DNA of 64,000 nt, taken from Chloroflexota bacterium. GTDB lineage: Bacteria > Chloroflexota > UBA11872. This document shows, one piece after another, positions 37,622-44,888 of this stretch (the stretch's first letter is position 1; the number at the start of each line of letters is the position of its first letter). The notes below the pieces were generated by a model. It had not been told where the DNA came from, ran no database searches, and worked only from the letters and a program-made list of their open reading frames with translations. Position numbers and translations under genes: made by a program. Where the stretch lies: assembly GCA_026708035.1 (NCBI GenBank), contig JAPOVQ010000035.1, positions 1 to 64,000 of the forward strand. The letters run 5' to 3'.

Positions 37622-38959
37622 ATGGCTCCCGCATCGACCGCCGCCGATCGTTGGGCCGACGCCCACGTGAGCGACCCGGATTTCGTGGTCTACATCCCAC
37701 AGGACGGCGACACGCCGGCGCACCGCGAGGCAACTGAAAACGGGCCTTGGGACGCGGGCAACGTGCACTTCGTGGTCACAGCCACCACGACCGGCGCGTT
37801 GCTCGGCACCTGGACCCAGGCCGACGGCAACAGCTTTCACGGCCCCAACGCTCGCGTCGTGGTGGCGCGCAGCGAGGACCGGGGCCGCACCTGGAGCCGG
37901 CCGACGGTTCTCGACGCCCCGCCCGAGGGCACCGAGCAAACGGCCGTGTGGTCGGTGCCGGTGGTCGTGCCGCACTCAGGGCGCGTGTGGATCTTCTATC
38001 ACCGCAACACCGGGCCGGTGGACTTCGACCGCGGCATGACCGGCCTGCTGGCATGGCGCGTCTCCGACGATGACGGCCACACGTGGGGACCGCGGCGCGA
38101 CACCGCTATCGGCCGCGGCGCCATCGACGATCCCGATCCGGCACTGCTCAGCTCCTGGGTCACCTCCGGCTGGCAGGCGCCCATCGTCACCCGGCGCGGC
38201 AGCGTGCTGTGTCCGATCACACGCTGGGCGGGCAACGCCTTTCAGGGTCAATTCGAGACGGTGACGCCCGAGATCGGCTTCAACGAGCGGCACCACGAGG
38301 CGTGGTTCCTGCGCTTCGACAACGTGATGACGGTGGACAACCCGGCCGACCTGACCGTGTCGACCTGGCCCGACGCCGACCACGGGATCCGAGTGCCGCA
38401 GCTGCGCGATTCGCGCATGAGTACGGCGATGGAGCCGAGCATTCAGCCCCTGAGCGACGGACGTATCGTCTGCGTGTTGCGGACCATGACCGGCTACATC
38501 TGGTATTCGGTGTCGAGCGACGACGGACAGTCCTGGTCGGAAGCGGAGATGCTGCGCTTCCAGCCGGACGGTCCGCCGATTCCCCACCCGTCGGCGCCTT
38601 GCCCGCTCTACAAGCTGCGGGACGGCCGCTACTTGCTGTTCTTCCACAACAACGACGGCACCGCCAACGGCGGCAGCGGTCCGGGCAGCGGCGAGTCTCG
38701 CCGCCCGATATTCGTCAGCGTCGGACGCGAGATCGACAATCCCGGCGGCCAACCGCTGGTTTTCGGACGGCCGCATCTGATCGTCGACAACGCCTGGGCA
38801 ACCTCGGTGACTCGTGGGCGCCCGGGTGGCCTCGCCGCCTACGGCAGCCTGACCGACTTCGCCGATGAGGTTGTCCTCTGGTACTGCGACCGCATGCAGT
38901 ACCTGCTCGGTCGGCGGCTGACCGACGTGATGCTCGACGACACCTGGCTCCCGCGGTGA
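37622..38959 (+). CDS. Asp-box (sialidase-fold) protein B1
   Basis: A 445-residue sialidase-superfamily propeller with Asp boxes SEDRGRTWSRP, SDDDGHTWGPR and SSDDGQSWSEA. It is a paralogue of the protein at 44889-46181: both share the final-third pattern MLRFQ, then a proline-rich CPLY or TPLYRL segment and an FFHNNDG/LQNHDG strand. No signal peptide. The ATG is preceded by AAAGGA about 8 nt upstream. Its stop overlaps the GTG of the isomerase gene by 4 nt, and the aldolase lies 16 nt upstream. That suggests the three proteins act on one substrate. Whether it hydrolyses sialic acid-like sugars is unknown. Confidence 0.82.
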   Translation: MAPASTAADRWADAHVSDPDFVVYIPQDGDTPAHREATENGPWDAGNVHFVVTATTTGALLGTWTQADGNSFHGPNARVVVARSEDRGRTWSRPTVLDAPPEGTEQTAVWSVPVVVPHSGRVWIFYHRNTGPVDFDRGMTGLLAWRVSDDDGHTWGPRRDTAIGRGAIDDPDPALLSSWVTSGWQAPIVTRRGSVLCPITRWAGNAFQGQFETVTPEIGFNERHHEAWFLRFDNVMTVDNPADLTVSTWPDADHGIRVPQLRDSRMSTAMEPSIQPLSDGRIVCVLRTMTGYIWYSVSSDDGQSWSEAEMLRFQPDGPPIPHPSAPCPLYKLRDGRYLLFFHNNDGTANGGSGPGSGESRRPIFVSVGREIDNPGGQPLVFGRPHLIVDNAWATSVTRGRPGGLAAYGSLTDFADEVVLWYCDRMQYLLGRRLTDVMLDDTWLPR

Positions 38960-39939
38960 GCAGCCGCGCGTGGCGGCCGCGCTTTTCAGACGGTCTCTAC
39001 CGCCACTTTCGGACACGGCACGTCGACGGTCCGTCCAACGCGGAGATCGACGCCGCGTTCCGGCACATGGACGGCGTGCCGGACGTGGAGGGCGTGGAGT
39101 GCTTTAGCCGCACGACCGTCACGCTCGAGAACGCCGCGCACGTAAAGCGTCGACTCGACGAGCGCGGGCTGGTGTGCGCCATGGTGTCGCACGGCGAGAC
39201 GGTGGCGCGCGGGTTTCCCAAGGCGCTCTGGACGTCGCCGGAGGCCGCCGACCGGCGCGACGCCATCGACATGGCCCTCTACTCGATCGACGTGGCGCGG
39301 GCCCTCGATGCCCGCGGCATTTACCTGTTCACCGCGCTGGATGGACCCGACTATCCCTTCCAGCAGAATTTTCGTCTTGCGCGGCGCTACACGCTGGAGG
39401 CGCTGCGGGAGATCTGCGATGCGGCCGGCGACCTGCTCGTGGCGCTCGAATACCGCATTCACACGCCGAAGGGCTGGTCCAACATCGGCTCGATGGCCGC
39501 CACGCTGGACCTAGCCAACGAGGTCGGGCGACCGAACCTCGGCGCGCAGCTCGAGGTGGCCCACACCCTGCTCAGCCACGAGAACCTGGGCCAGGCCGCC
39601 TGGGACGCCGCGCGCGTAGGTCGGCTGCACCATCTCCACCTCAACGACACGCAGCTGCCGATCGACATCGGCACGATATTCGCCAGCCACCACTTCTGGG
39701 AGTGCCTGGAGCTGCTCTACTGGCTGCGCGAGGCCGACTACGCCGGCTTCCTGGGGATCGATTGCTTCTGGTGGCAGGTCGACTCGGCGCAGAACGCCGC
39801 GCAACAGGTCCACAACATCCATTTCATGCTGCGGGTGCTCGAGGCCCTCGACGACACGGCCTTCCGCGAGGCGATGAGCGAGCAGGACATCCTGGCGACC
39901 CAGCGCATGCTGTGGGAGGCGCTGCGGCGGGCGAGTTAG
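38956..39939 (+). CDS. Sugar phosphate isomerase/epimerase family TIM-barrel protein 2
   Basis: A 327-residue xylose isomerase-like barrel. Metal-site residues appear in ALEYRIHTP (Glu), QLEVAHTL (Glu/His), LHHLHLND (His) and LGIDCFWW (Asp). The start is GTG 38956, whose TGA overlaps the Asp-box gene stop (GTGA), so the two are translationally coupled. Some members are L-rhamnose isomerase-like, others are epimerases or lyases. The wide separation from isomerase 1 in sequence indicates a different substrate. It ends the aldolase/Asp-box/isomerase operon, and a repeat cluster begins 29 nt downstream. Confidence 0.85.
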   Translation: MSSRAWRPRFSDGLYRHFRTRHVDGPSNAEIDAAFRHMDGVPDVEGVECFSRTTVTLENAAHVKRRLDERGLVCAMVSHGETVARGFPKALWTSPEAADRRDAIDMALYSIDVARALDARGIYLFTALDGPDYPFQQNFRLARRYTLEALREICDAAGDLLVALEYRIHTPKGWSNIGSMAATLDLANEVGRPNLGAQLEVAHTLLSHENLGQAAWDAARVGRLHHLHLNDTQLPIDIGTIFASHHFWECLELLYWLREADYAGFLGIDCFWWQVDSAQNAAQQVHNIHFMLRVLEALDDTAFREAMSEQDILATQRMLWEALRRAS

Positions 39940-39968
39940 AGGCGACCTACCCGGATAACCCGAAGACT

Positions 39969-40000
39969 GCGGACGGGCGCCCACGAGGGGCGCCCCTACA
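39969..40000. repeat. Palindromic repeat A, copy 1
   Basis: A 32-nt element GCGGACGGGCGCCCACGAGG plus GGCGCCCCTACA in which GGGCGCC pairs with GGCGCCC. An almost identical copy lies at 40129-40160 (one substitution in the loop). Each A unit is followed by a B unit. Confidence 0.85.
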
Positions 40001-40014
40001 GGGAATCCGGAAGT

Positions 40015-40045
40015 TGTAGGGGCAGCCCTTGTGGCTGCCCGGATT
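40015..40045. repeat. Palindromic repeat B, copy 1
   Basis: A 31-nt element that starts TGTAGGGGCAGCC and ends GGCTGCCCGGATT; GGGCAGCC pairs with GGCTGCCC. Copy 2 is at 40198-40228, and only the loop differs. Confidence 0.85.
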
Positions 40046-40088
40046 TGGTCACCCGGAATGGCCGCCAATGCTCACCCCGAACGGCGAC

Positions 40089-40114
40089 GGCCCACGCTGC
40101 ACGCAGCGTGGGCC
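40089..40114. repeat. Perfect inverted repeat between the A/B units
   Basis: Arms GGCCCACGCTGC and GCAGCGTGGGCC, 12 nt each, with a 2-nt loop. It sits at the centre of the repeat cluster in the gap downstream of the isomerase gene and would make a very stable hairpin on either strand. Confidence 0.8.
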
Positions 40115-40128
40115 ACCGGATGAGGAAC

Positions 40129-40160
40129 GCGGACGGGCGCCCACCAGGGGCGCCCCTACA
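40129..40160. repeat. Palindromic repeat A, copy 2
   Basis: Second copy of the A element at 39969-40000, in the same orientation, 160 nt apart. The loop base differs (CACCAG against CACGAG) while the arms are kept. Confidence 0.85.
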
Positions 40161-40197
40161 CCGGATTGGGGTTGTCGGGGCGGCCGGGATCCCGGGC

Positions 40198-40228
40198 TGT
40201 AGGGGCAGCCCTAGCGGCTGCCCGGATT
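40198..40228. repeat. Palindromic repeat B, copy 2 (encodes a gene end)
   Basis: Second copy of the B element. Read on the minus strand, positions 40228-40211 form the last five codons (N-P-G-S-R) and the TAG stop of the VOC protein gene, so the repeat has become the 3' end of a coding sequence. Confidence 0.8.
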
Positions 40229-40699
40229 CACCTGGCTGTCTCCCGGATGCCGCACGTCGGGCAGCCGTTCGTTGAACTCCACCACGTTTCCCTCGGGGTC
40301 CTTGGCGTAGAGCACGCGGCGCCAGAGGCGAGGCCAGTCCACCGGCCCGCCCCACGCGTCCAGCCCCTCCGCGCGCAGCGCATCGACGATTGGGTCGAGC
40401 TCGTCAACCACGAACTGCACGTGATTCGGGCCGTTTCCCGATGGGCCGCGGGCGGGGCTTGCATCAGGGTGGTTGTGGTACTTGAGCAGCTCCACGGCCT
40501 CGGGGCGTTCGTCGGTGCCCAGGAAGACGGCTTCAAGCGTGACGCCCGACAACCCGGTGAGTTCGTCGATGTGCGGCCCCTCGAGGGTCGCAGCGCGGGT
40601 CTCCCGCAGGCCCGCCACGCGTATGTAGAAATCGCGCATGCGGTCCATGTCCCGGACCACAAGGCCAACGTGGCCCACCGTGGGGGCGGTGTGGGGCAT
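40211..40699 (-). CDS. VOC family protein (glyoxalase/dioxygenase fold)
   Basis: A 162-residue vicinal-oxygen-chelate protein with two beta-alpha-beta-beta-beta modules: GHVGLVVRDMDRMRDFYIRV near the start and NHVQFVVDELDPIVDALR in the second half. Metal ligands are probably H10 or so in GHVGL, Glu in ELLKYHN, His in NHVQF and Glu in VVEFNERL. It could be a lyase, isomerase or extradiol-type enzyme. The start ATG at 40699 has GAGG 8 nt upstream; a longer frame begins at 40765. The final five residues and the stop are encoded by an intergenic repeat copy, which extends the usual C-terminus. Confidence 0.85.
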   Translation of the reverse strand: MPHTAPTVGHVGLVVRDMDRMRDFYIRVAGLRETRAATLEGPHIDELTGLSGVTLEAVFLGTDERPEAVELLKYHNHPDASPARGPSGNGPNHVQFVVDELDPIVDALRAEGLDAWGGPVDWPRLWRRVLYAKDPEGNVVEFNERLPDVRHPGDSQVNPGSR

Positions 40700-40779
40700 T
40701 GGCGACCTCGGAATCTCGGGGCGGCATTCTTGCATGAAGCGCCCACCACGATGCGAGACTTGCATACGCTAGGGACTCC

Positions 40780-42039
40780 GTGACGCATCGAGCGTCGGTG
40801 ATGAGCTACGACCTCGCCGAAAACTACGACCTCACCGACCGCCTGAGAGGCTGGCCGGGATTTCGGATCGGCGCCGTGGCCGGACTGGTGATCGCCTTCG
40901 CCTGGATCCATCACGTCGACTTGGTGTCGGCCGTGCTCGCGGGCGACACCTTTGCGCTCGGCATCGGCCTTCACACCGTCATCTTTGGGTTGCTGTTGGC
41001 CGGCTGGATCTGGGGATTGCTCTTCCGTCTGCGCGCCGGTTTTTCCTGGGCGGCCGGGCTGGCGGTGGCGCTTGGCTTCGTGACCGGGCTCATTGCGTGG
41101 CTCGACACCTTCATCGGCTGGGGTGTCGATTGGCAGATTGGGGAGCGTGCATTGCTCGTGCCCGCCGAGGCCCGTCCGAAGGGCTTTGGACTGGCCTTGC
41201 TCGCCGGCACGCTGTGGGCAGTTGCCAGCGCCGCGTTCGTGTTTATCTTCGCGATGGTCGCGGCGCTCATCGGCGCTACCACGCTGCGACGCCTGGTCGA
41301 GCCTTGGGCCGGGCGCGTATTCCCTCGGTTCGTGGACGGGCTGCCGGAGTTCTGGCATGCATTCCTCGCGGCTCGCGGGAATGACGAGGCCCCGCAGCGA
41401 GTAAGCCCGGCGCTGAGCGCCCGGCGTCGCCTCCCCGAGCGCGCACAAGCGTGGCGCACGGTCTATGGACGCGCGGTGCTGATCCTGGCCTACGGCGCCG
41501 CCGTGCTCACGCAGCTGTGGATCGAGCCCGCCGAACGTGCCGACGCGGCGTTCATGTTCGGCATGTTCGCGATGGCCGACGGCGCGCTGCTGCTGGTGCT
41601 CGCAGACCGGAGCCGCGCATTCGCGCCCGCCCGGCGCCAACTGCGCCTCGAAGCGGCGGCATCGATTGTGATTGGGCTCATCGCCGCCGTCATTTCGTTT
41701 GGCCTCGGCCGCCCAATGCCTTTCGAGCTGTTTTATGGACTGGTTGCCGTGTGGGCGATGCTGACGGCCGGGGCGCAGTTCGCGGTGTCATTCGCCATGC
41801 GCCACGGCGATTCCGCGCACCTCGTGATTCTCTACACGATATTCATCGCCGTGACCCGCCTCGTCTACGGCGTCGAGGCCGCCGCCGCCCCCGAGGTCGT
41901 GCGCCTGGCCAACACGCAGAGTGTGATTCTTATGGCGGTCGTGGTGCTCACGGCCATGCTCTACGTGCTCCTCGGAAACGTCCTGCGGGAGTGGCCGCGA
42001 TCCGAATTCGAAGCGGCGGGGCGCTCCGCGCGCACCTGA
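40780..42039 (+). CDS. Multi-pass membrane protein with HdeD/DUF308-like half
   Basis: A 419-residue protein with about ten transmembrane helices in two halves joined by a polar loop (about residues 185-225). The C-terminal half (FGMFAMADGALLLVLA, then GLIAAVISFGLG) resembles the DUF308/HdeD repeat and the separate protein at 44049-44774. The N-terminal half is of unknown family. The start is GTG 40780 or ATG 40801. In the loop the DNA is a REP-like imperfect palindrome (41360-41383) that encodes HAFLAARGN, which suggests a repeat absorbed into the reading frame. The function is unknown. Confidence 0.65.
   Translation: MTHRASVMSYDLAENYDLTDRLRGWPGFRIGAVAGLVIAFAWIHHVDLVSAVLAGDTFALGIGLHTVIFGLLLAGWIWGLLFRLRAGFSWAAGLAVALGFVTGLIAWLDTFIGWGVDWQIGERALLVPAEARPKGFGLALLAGTLWAVASAAFVFIFAMVAALIGATTLRRLVEPWAGRVFPRFVDGLPEFWHAFLAARGNDEAPQRVSPALSARRRLPERAQAWRTVYGRAVLILAYGAAVLTQLWIEPAERADAAFMFGMFAMADGALLLVLADRSRAFAPARRQLRLEAAASIVIGLIAAVISFGLGRPMPFELFYGLVAVWAMLTAGAQFAVSFAMRHGDSAHLVILYTIFIAVTRLVYGVEAAAAPEVVRLANTQSVILMAVVVLTAMLYVLLGNVLREWPRSEFEAAGRSART
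41360..41383. repeat. REP-like palindrome inside a membrane-protein gene
   Basis: CATTCC-T-CGCG pairs with CGCG-GGAATG around GCT, with one bulged base. On the minus strand it reads CATTCCCGCG, close to common intergenic REP elements. It lies in the cytoplasmic-loop region of the reading frame 40780-42039. Confidence 0.5.
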
Positions 42040-42112
42040 GGTCATTGGTCGGGGCGGCACGCCGGTGTCACACTGCGCGCCGGATGTCGATTCAAGGTAT
42101 TCGGGGGCAGGC

Positions 42113-43024
42113 ATGAGTCGCGGACAAGACGTGCTCGCGCGGATGAAGGGTCCGGTCGTTCCAATCAACTTGTGCTTCAACGTCGACGGCACCCCGGACT
42201 ACCCGTCGATCGCGCGCTATGTGGACTGGCTCGCGGACGAGGGCATGCCGATCCTCATGCTCACGGCCGGCAGCAGCGAGTTCGCCAGCCTGAGCGACGA
42301 CGAGATCTGGCGGCTCACCGCGGTCGTGGCCGAAGCCAACCAGGGCCGCGCCGTCTTCATCGCTTCATCCGGCCTATGGAAACCGTCCGTGACGCGCGAG
42401 TTCCTCGTCCACGCCGACCGCGTGGGCGCCGATGCCGTCAAGTTGCAGTTCAGCAGCTGGCTCACGCTGAGTCACGGGGTCGTGGTGCGCTATTTCGACC
42501 TGGTGCAGGACGCCGCGGACGTGCCGATGCTGCTGCTGTCGGGGCCCAACTTCCCGCTGGACGCGGCCATCGAGTTGGCCGCGCGCCCCAACATGATCGG
42601 CATCAAGAACGACGGGCATCCGTTCTACGACTACTACGAGCTGATGCGCGGCACCGCGGACGAGGACTTTGGCGTCATCAGCGGCGGCCAAATGCGTAAC
42701 TTCATGTTCGGTTACCCGCTGGGTTCACCGGCCTACCTCTGTCCCATCGCGCCGATCCGGCCGCGCCTGGCCAACGAGTTCTACGACCACCTGGCGGCCG
42801 GTCGCATCGACGAGGCCTGGGAGTTCGTCTTCAAATACGAGGACCCGTGGCTCCAGTGGGCCTCGAGCCAGAACTGGCTGGCGTCGCTCAAGGCGGCGAT
42901 CCACCTGCAGGGCCTCTACCCGAACAACCTGCTCGGGCACGCCTACCCGCACCCGGAATCCGACGTCGTCGACAAGGTGCGGGACAAGCTGATCGAGGTG
43001 TTCGGCAGCGCGACGGTTGAGTAG
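42113..43024 (+). CDS. Dihydrodipicolinate synthase family protein
   Basis: A 303-residue DHDPS/NAL-family TIM barrel. The Schiff-base lysine is K165 in MIGIKND, and the pyruvate-binding TAGSSEFASLS loop at residues 47-57 replaces the usual GTTGE. The catalytic Tyr motif, normally YNxP, reads SGPNFP, so the usual Tyr is absent, which suggests a non-canonical reaction. Family members include 2-keto-3-deoxygluconate aldolase, keto-deoxy-sugar-acid dehydratases and sialic acid lyase. The ATG 42113 is preceded by GGGGG about 7 nt upstream. A palindromic repeat starts 36 nt after the stop. Confidence 0.85.
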   Translation: MSRGQDVLARMKGPVVPINLCFNVDGTPDYPSIARYVDWLADEGMPILMLTAGSSEFASLSDDEIWRLTAVVAEANQGRAVFIASSGLWKPSVTREFLVHADRVGADAVKLQFSSWLTLSHGVVVRYFDLVQDAADVPMLLLSGPNFPLDAAIELAARPNMIGIKNDGHPFYDYYELMRGTADEDFGVISGGQMRNFMFGYPLGSPAYLCPIAPIRPRLANEFYDHLAAGRIDEAWEFVFKYEDPWLQWASSQNWLASLKAAIHLQGLYPNNLLGHAYPHPESDVVDKVRDKLIEVFGSATVE

Positions 43025-43059
43025 GTGAGCAGCCGCAAGGAGTGCGGCGTCCCCACGTT

Positions 43060-43142
43060 GTCATTCCGAACGAAGTGAGGAATCTAAGGACGCTGGAAAC
43101 GCTCCCCGCCCTTTAGATTCCTCGCCTTCGGCTCGGACTGAC
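43060..43142. repeat. Intergenic palindromic repeat, copy 2 (GTCATTCCGA family)
   Basis: An 83-nt element matching copy 1 at 2944-3025: it begins GTCATTCCGAACGAAGTGAG, and GAGGAATCTAAGG pairs with CTTTAGATTCCTC. The right end (CGGACTGAC) has drifted from copy 1. It lies 36 nt past the DHDPS-family stop codon. Confidence 0.85.
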
Positions 43143-43176
43143 AGATCGGGGCGGCCGACGCAGGTCGCCCGGAGGG

Positions 43177-43196
43177 CCGGGCTGCGTGCAGCCCGG
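43177..43196. repeat. Short perfect hairpin downstream of the repeat
   Basis: Arms CCGGGCTGC and GCAGCCCGG, 9 nt each, with a 2-nt loop. It lies 16 nt before the stop of the convergent dioxygenase gene and could serve as its transcription end; there is no T-run. Confidence 0.5.
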
Positions 43197-43212
43197 GAGC
43201 CAGCCGAAACGG

Positions 43213-43989
43213 CTATGCAAACGCCAGGTTGCGCTTCTGTCCTCGCAGAATCAGGCCGTTGACGCCGGAGTTGTGCCCGCCGGTCTGCACGTTCTGCGGA
43301 TCGCGGTAGCCCGTGCGAACCAGGCGCCGCCACCCATCGGTGCGGTTCGGGTCCGAGCCGTGAATCGTCAGGTAGCTCATGAAGACCACGTCGCCGGCGT
43401 TGGCGGGCACGGGCGTGGCGTCCGCCAGCCGGTATTCGTCCACCGGCAGGTGGGGACGGGTGTCCTTGGAGTCCACGCGCCCGATGTGCTGCAGCGGGCC
43501 AAGCTTGTGGCTGCCGGGTAGGAACTTCAGGCAGCCATTTGCCTCCGTGGCGTCGTCGATATGGAGCAGCGCGTCGATGTACCCCGGACCCTCATGCGCG
43601 TAGAAGGGGTAGTCCTGGTGCATCGGAAACGGCGTGCCCATCTCGGGCCCCTTGGCGTGCAGCATCGTGTGGTGATACTCGACGGCGGTGCCCAGCAGGT
43701 CCGCCACTGCGCCGACCAGCTTGTCGTCGGTGACGGCGCGGAAGTACTCCGCGGAATAGCCGGGAAGATCGCCAAGAATGTCTAATCTCGCACGTTGGTC
43801 TTCCTCGGCCGTCATGTAGGCTTGACGCCATGGCCCCTTCCACCCCGGACCCTGGGTGGCCCACTCTTGCATGAGCCGCTCCAACTCCTCCGACTGGCGG
43901 GCGACGGTTTCGGCGTCGAAGACATTCTCCAGCCGCAGATAGCCGTGCTCGTTGAAGGCGTCGACCTGATCCTGCGTCAGCGTTTCCAT
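43213..43989 (-). CDS. Phytanoyl-CoA dioxygenase family protein 3
   Basis: A 258-residue PhyH-type Fe(II)/2-oxoglutarate oxygenase. The iron site reads HQD in PFPMHQDYPFY and the distal His in TIHGSDPNRTDGWRR, with the final Arg pair for 2-oxoglutarate. LPGSHKLGPL is the family loop. The N-terminal FNEHGYLRLENVF is the standard PhyH opening. The start ATG at 43989 is 60 nt from the divergent membrane-protein gene at 44049. It converges on the repeat-bearing gap after the DHDPS-family gene. The product pathway is unknown; the other two PhyH genes of the window are more distant relatives. Confidence 0.88.
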   Translation of the reverse strand: METLTQDQVDAFNEHGYLRLENVFDAETVARQSEELERLMQEWATQGPGWKGPWRQAYMTAEEDQRARLDILGDLPGYSAEYFRAVTDDKLVGAVADLLGTAVEYHHTMLHAKGPEMGTPFPMHQDYPFYAHEGPGYIDALLHIDDATEANGCLKFLPGSHKLGPLQHIGRVDSKDTRPHLPVDEYRLADATPVPANAGDVVFMSYLTIHGSDPNRTDGWRRLVRTGYRDPQNVQTGGHNSGVNGLILRGQKRNLAFA

Positions 43990-44048
43990 GCGCACACCTC
44001 TGGCAGCGACTCCAAAGTCTACCGCTCGTTGACGTACTGGCGGTCCCA

Positions 44049-44774
44049 ATGACGGTACAGGCGTCCGCCGCCGAGCTGCGGACGGTCGCGGTTCCGCGAT
44101 CCCGCTGGTGGCTGCTGATGGTGCGCGCCGTGGTGCCGCTGCTCTTCGCCAACGCGCAGATCGGCCTGCTGTGGCCCGAGGACCTGAAGGCGCCGCCGGC
44201 CATCGTGTTCGGCATCTTTGCGCTGGTTGACGGCGCGCTGGCGCTGGCCGTGGCGCTGGGCATGCGCGAGTTTCGGCCGGCGCGTGGTTTGGTCCTGGCG
44301 GACGCCGCGCTGGGAGCCGCCGCGGGCATTACCGGATTCCTGCTGTGGCTGGTGGTGTGGTCCGATTCCGTGGTCCCGGCCGCGGCATACGTCGGGCTCG
44401 CCGGCACCTGGGCCTTCTTGAGCGGCCTGCTGCACGCCGCCGTCGCCATTCCGCTGCGACGCCTCGAAGGTGCGCAAATGCCGCTGCTGTTCATCATTGT
44501 CAGCGGCCTGGTTCGCATGGCCTACGGCGTACCGACGGGACTCTCGGCCCTCGTCGTGCTCAATTTCACCGGCTTCCGCCGATTCCTCTCTGTGCAGCAG
44601 TGGTTCGTGCTGCTCCATGGGATCACCTATCTGTTGTTCTACGGCGGGCTCGCCGAAGTGTGGCGGGAGCGGCGGCAGACCGAGGTGGCGACGCAAGAGC
44701 GGATCGCGCGCAAGGACTTGCAGGTGCGGCAGGCGCGGGAACGCCGCGCGGCGCAGGAATTCCGCACGGTATAG
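44049..44774 (+). CDS. DUF308/HdeD-like membrane protein
   Basis: A 241-residue protein with six predicted helices and a charged C-terminal tail (about 205-241, rich in Arg, Gln and Glu). The motif FGIFALVDGALALAVALGMR matches the HdeD-like repeat and the C-terminal half of the protein at 40780-42039. HdeD proteins are linked to acid stress in enterobacteria; no role is known in this setting. It stands divergent from the third dioxygenase gene, with 114 nt to the Asp-box gene downstream. Confidence 0.68.
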   Translation: MTVQASAAELRTVAVPRSRWWLLMVRAVVPLLFANAQIGLLWPEDLKAPPAIVFGIFALVDGALALAVALGMREFRPARGLVLADAALGAAAGITGFLLWLVVWSDSVVPAAAYVGLAGTWAFLSGLLHAAVAIPLRRLEGAQMPLLFIIVSGLVRMAYGVPTGLSALVVLNFTGFRRFLSVQQWFVLLHGITYLLFYGGLAEVWRERRQTEVATQERIARKDLQVRQARERRAAQEFRTV

Positions 44775-44888
44775 CGACAGGCCGACCGCCGCCTCTCCAG
44801 GCGTGGGCTATGATCCCGCACTCGCCGCTGGACCGGGACTGATTCTCGACCGTCGGGAACGGCGCCCGGACAAAGGAGGCGCGCGGTG

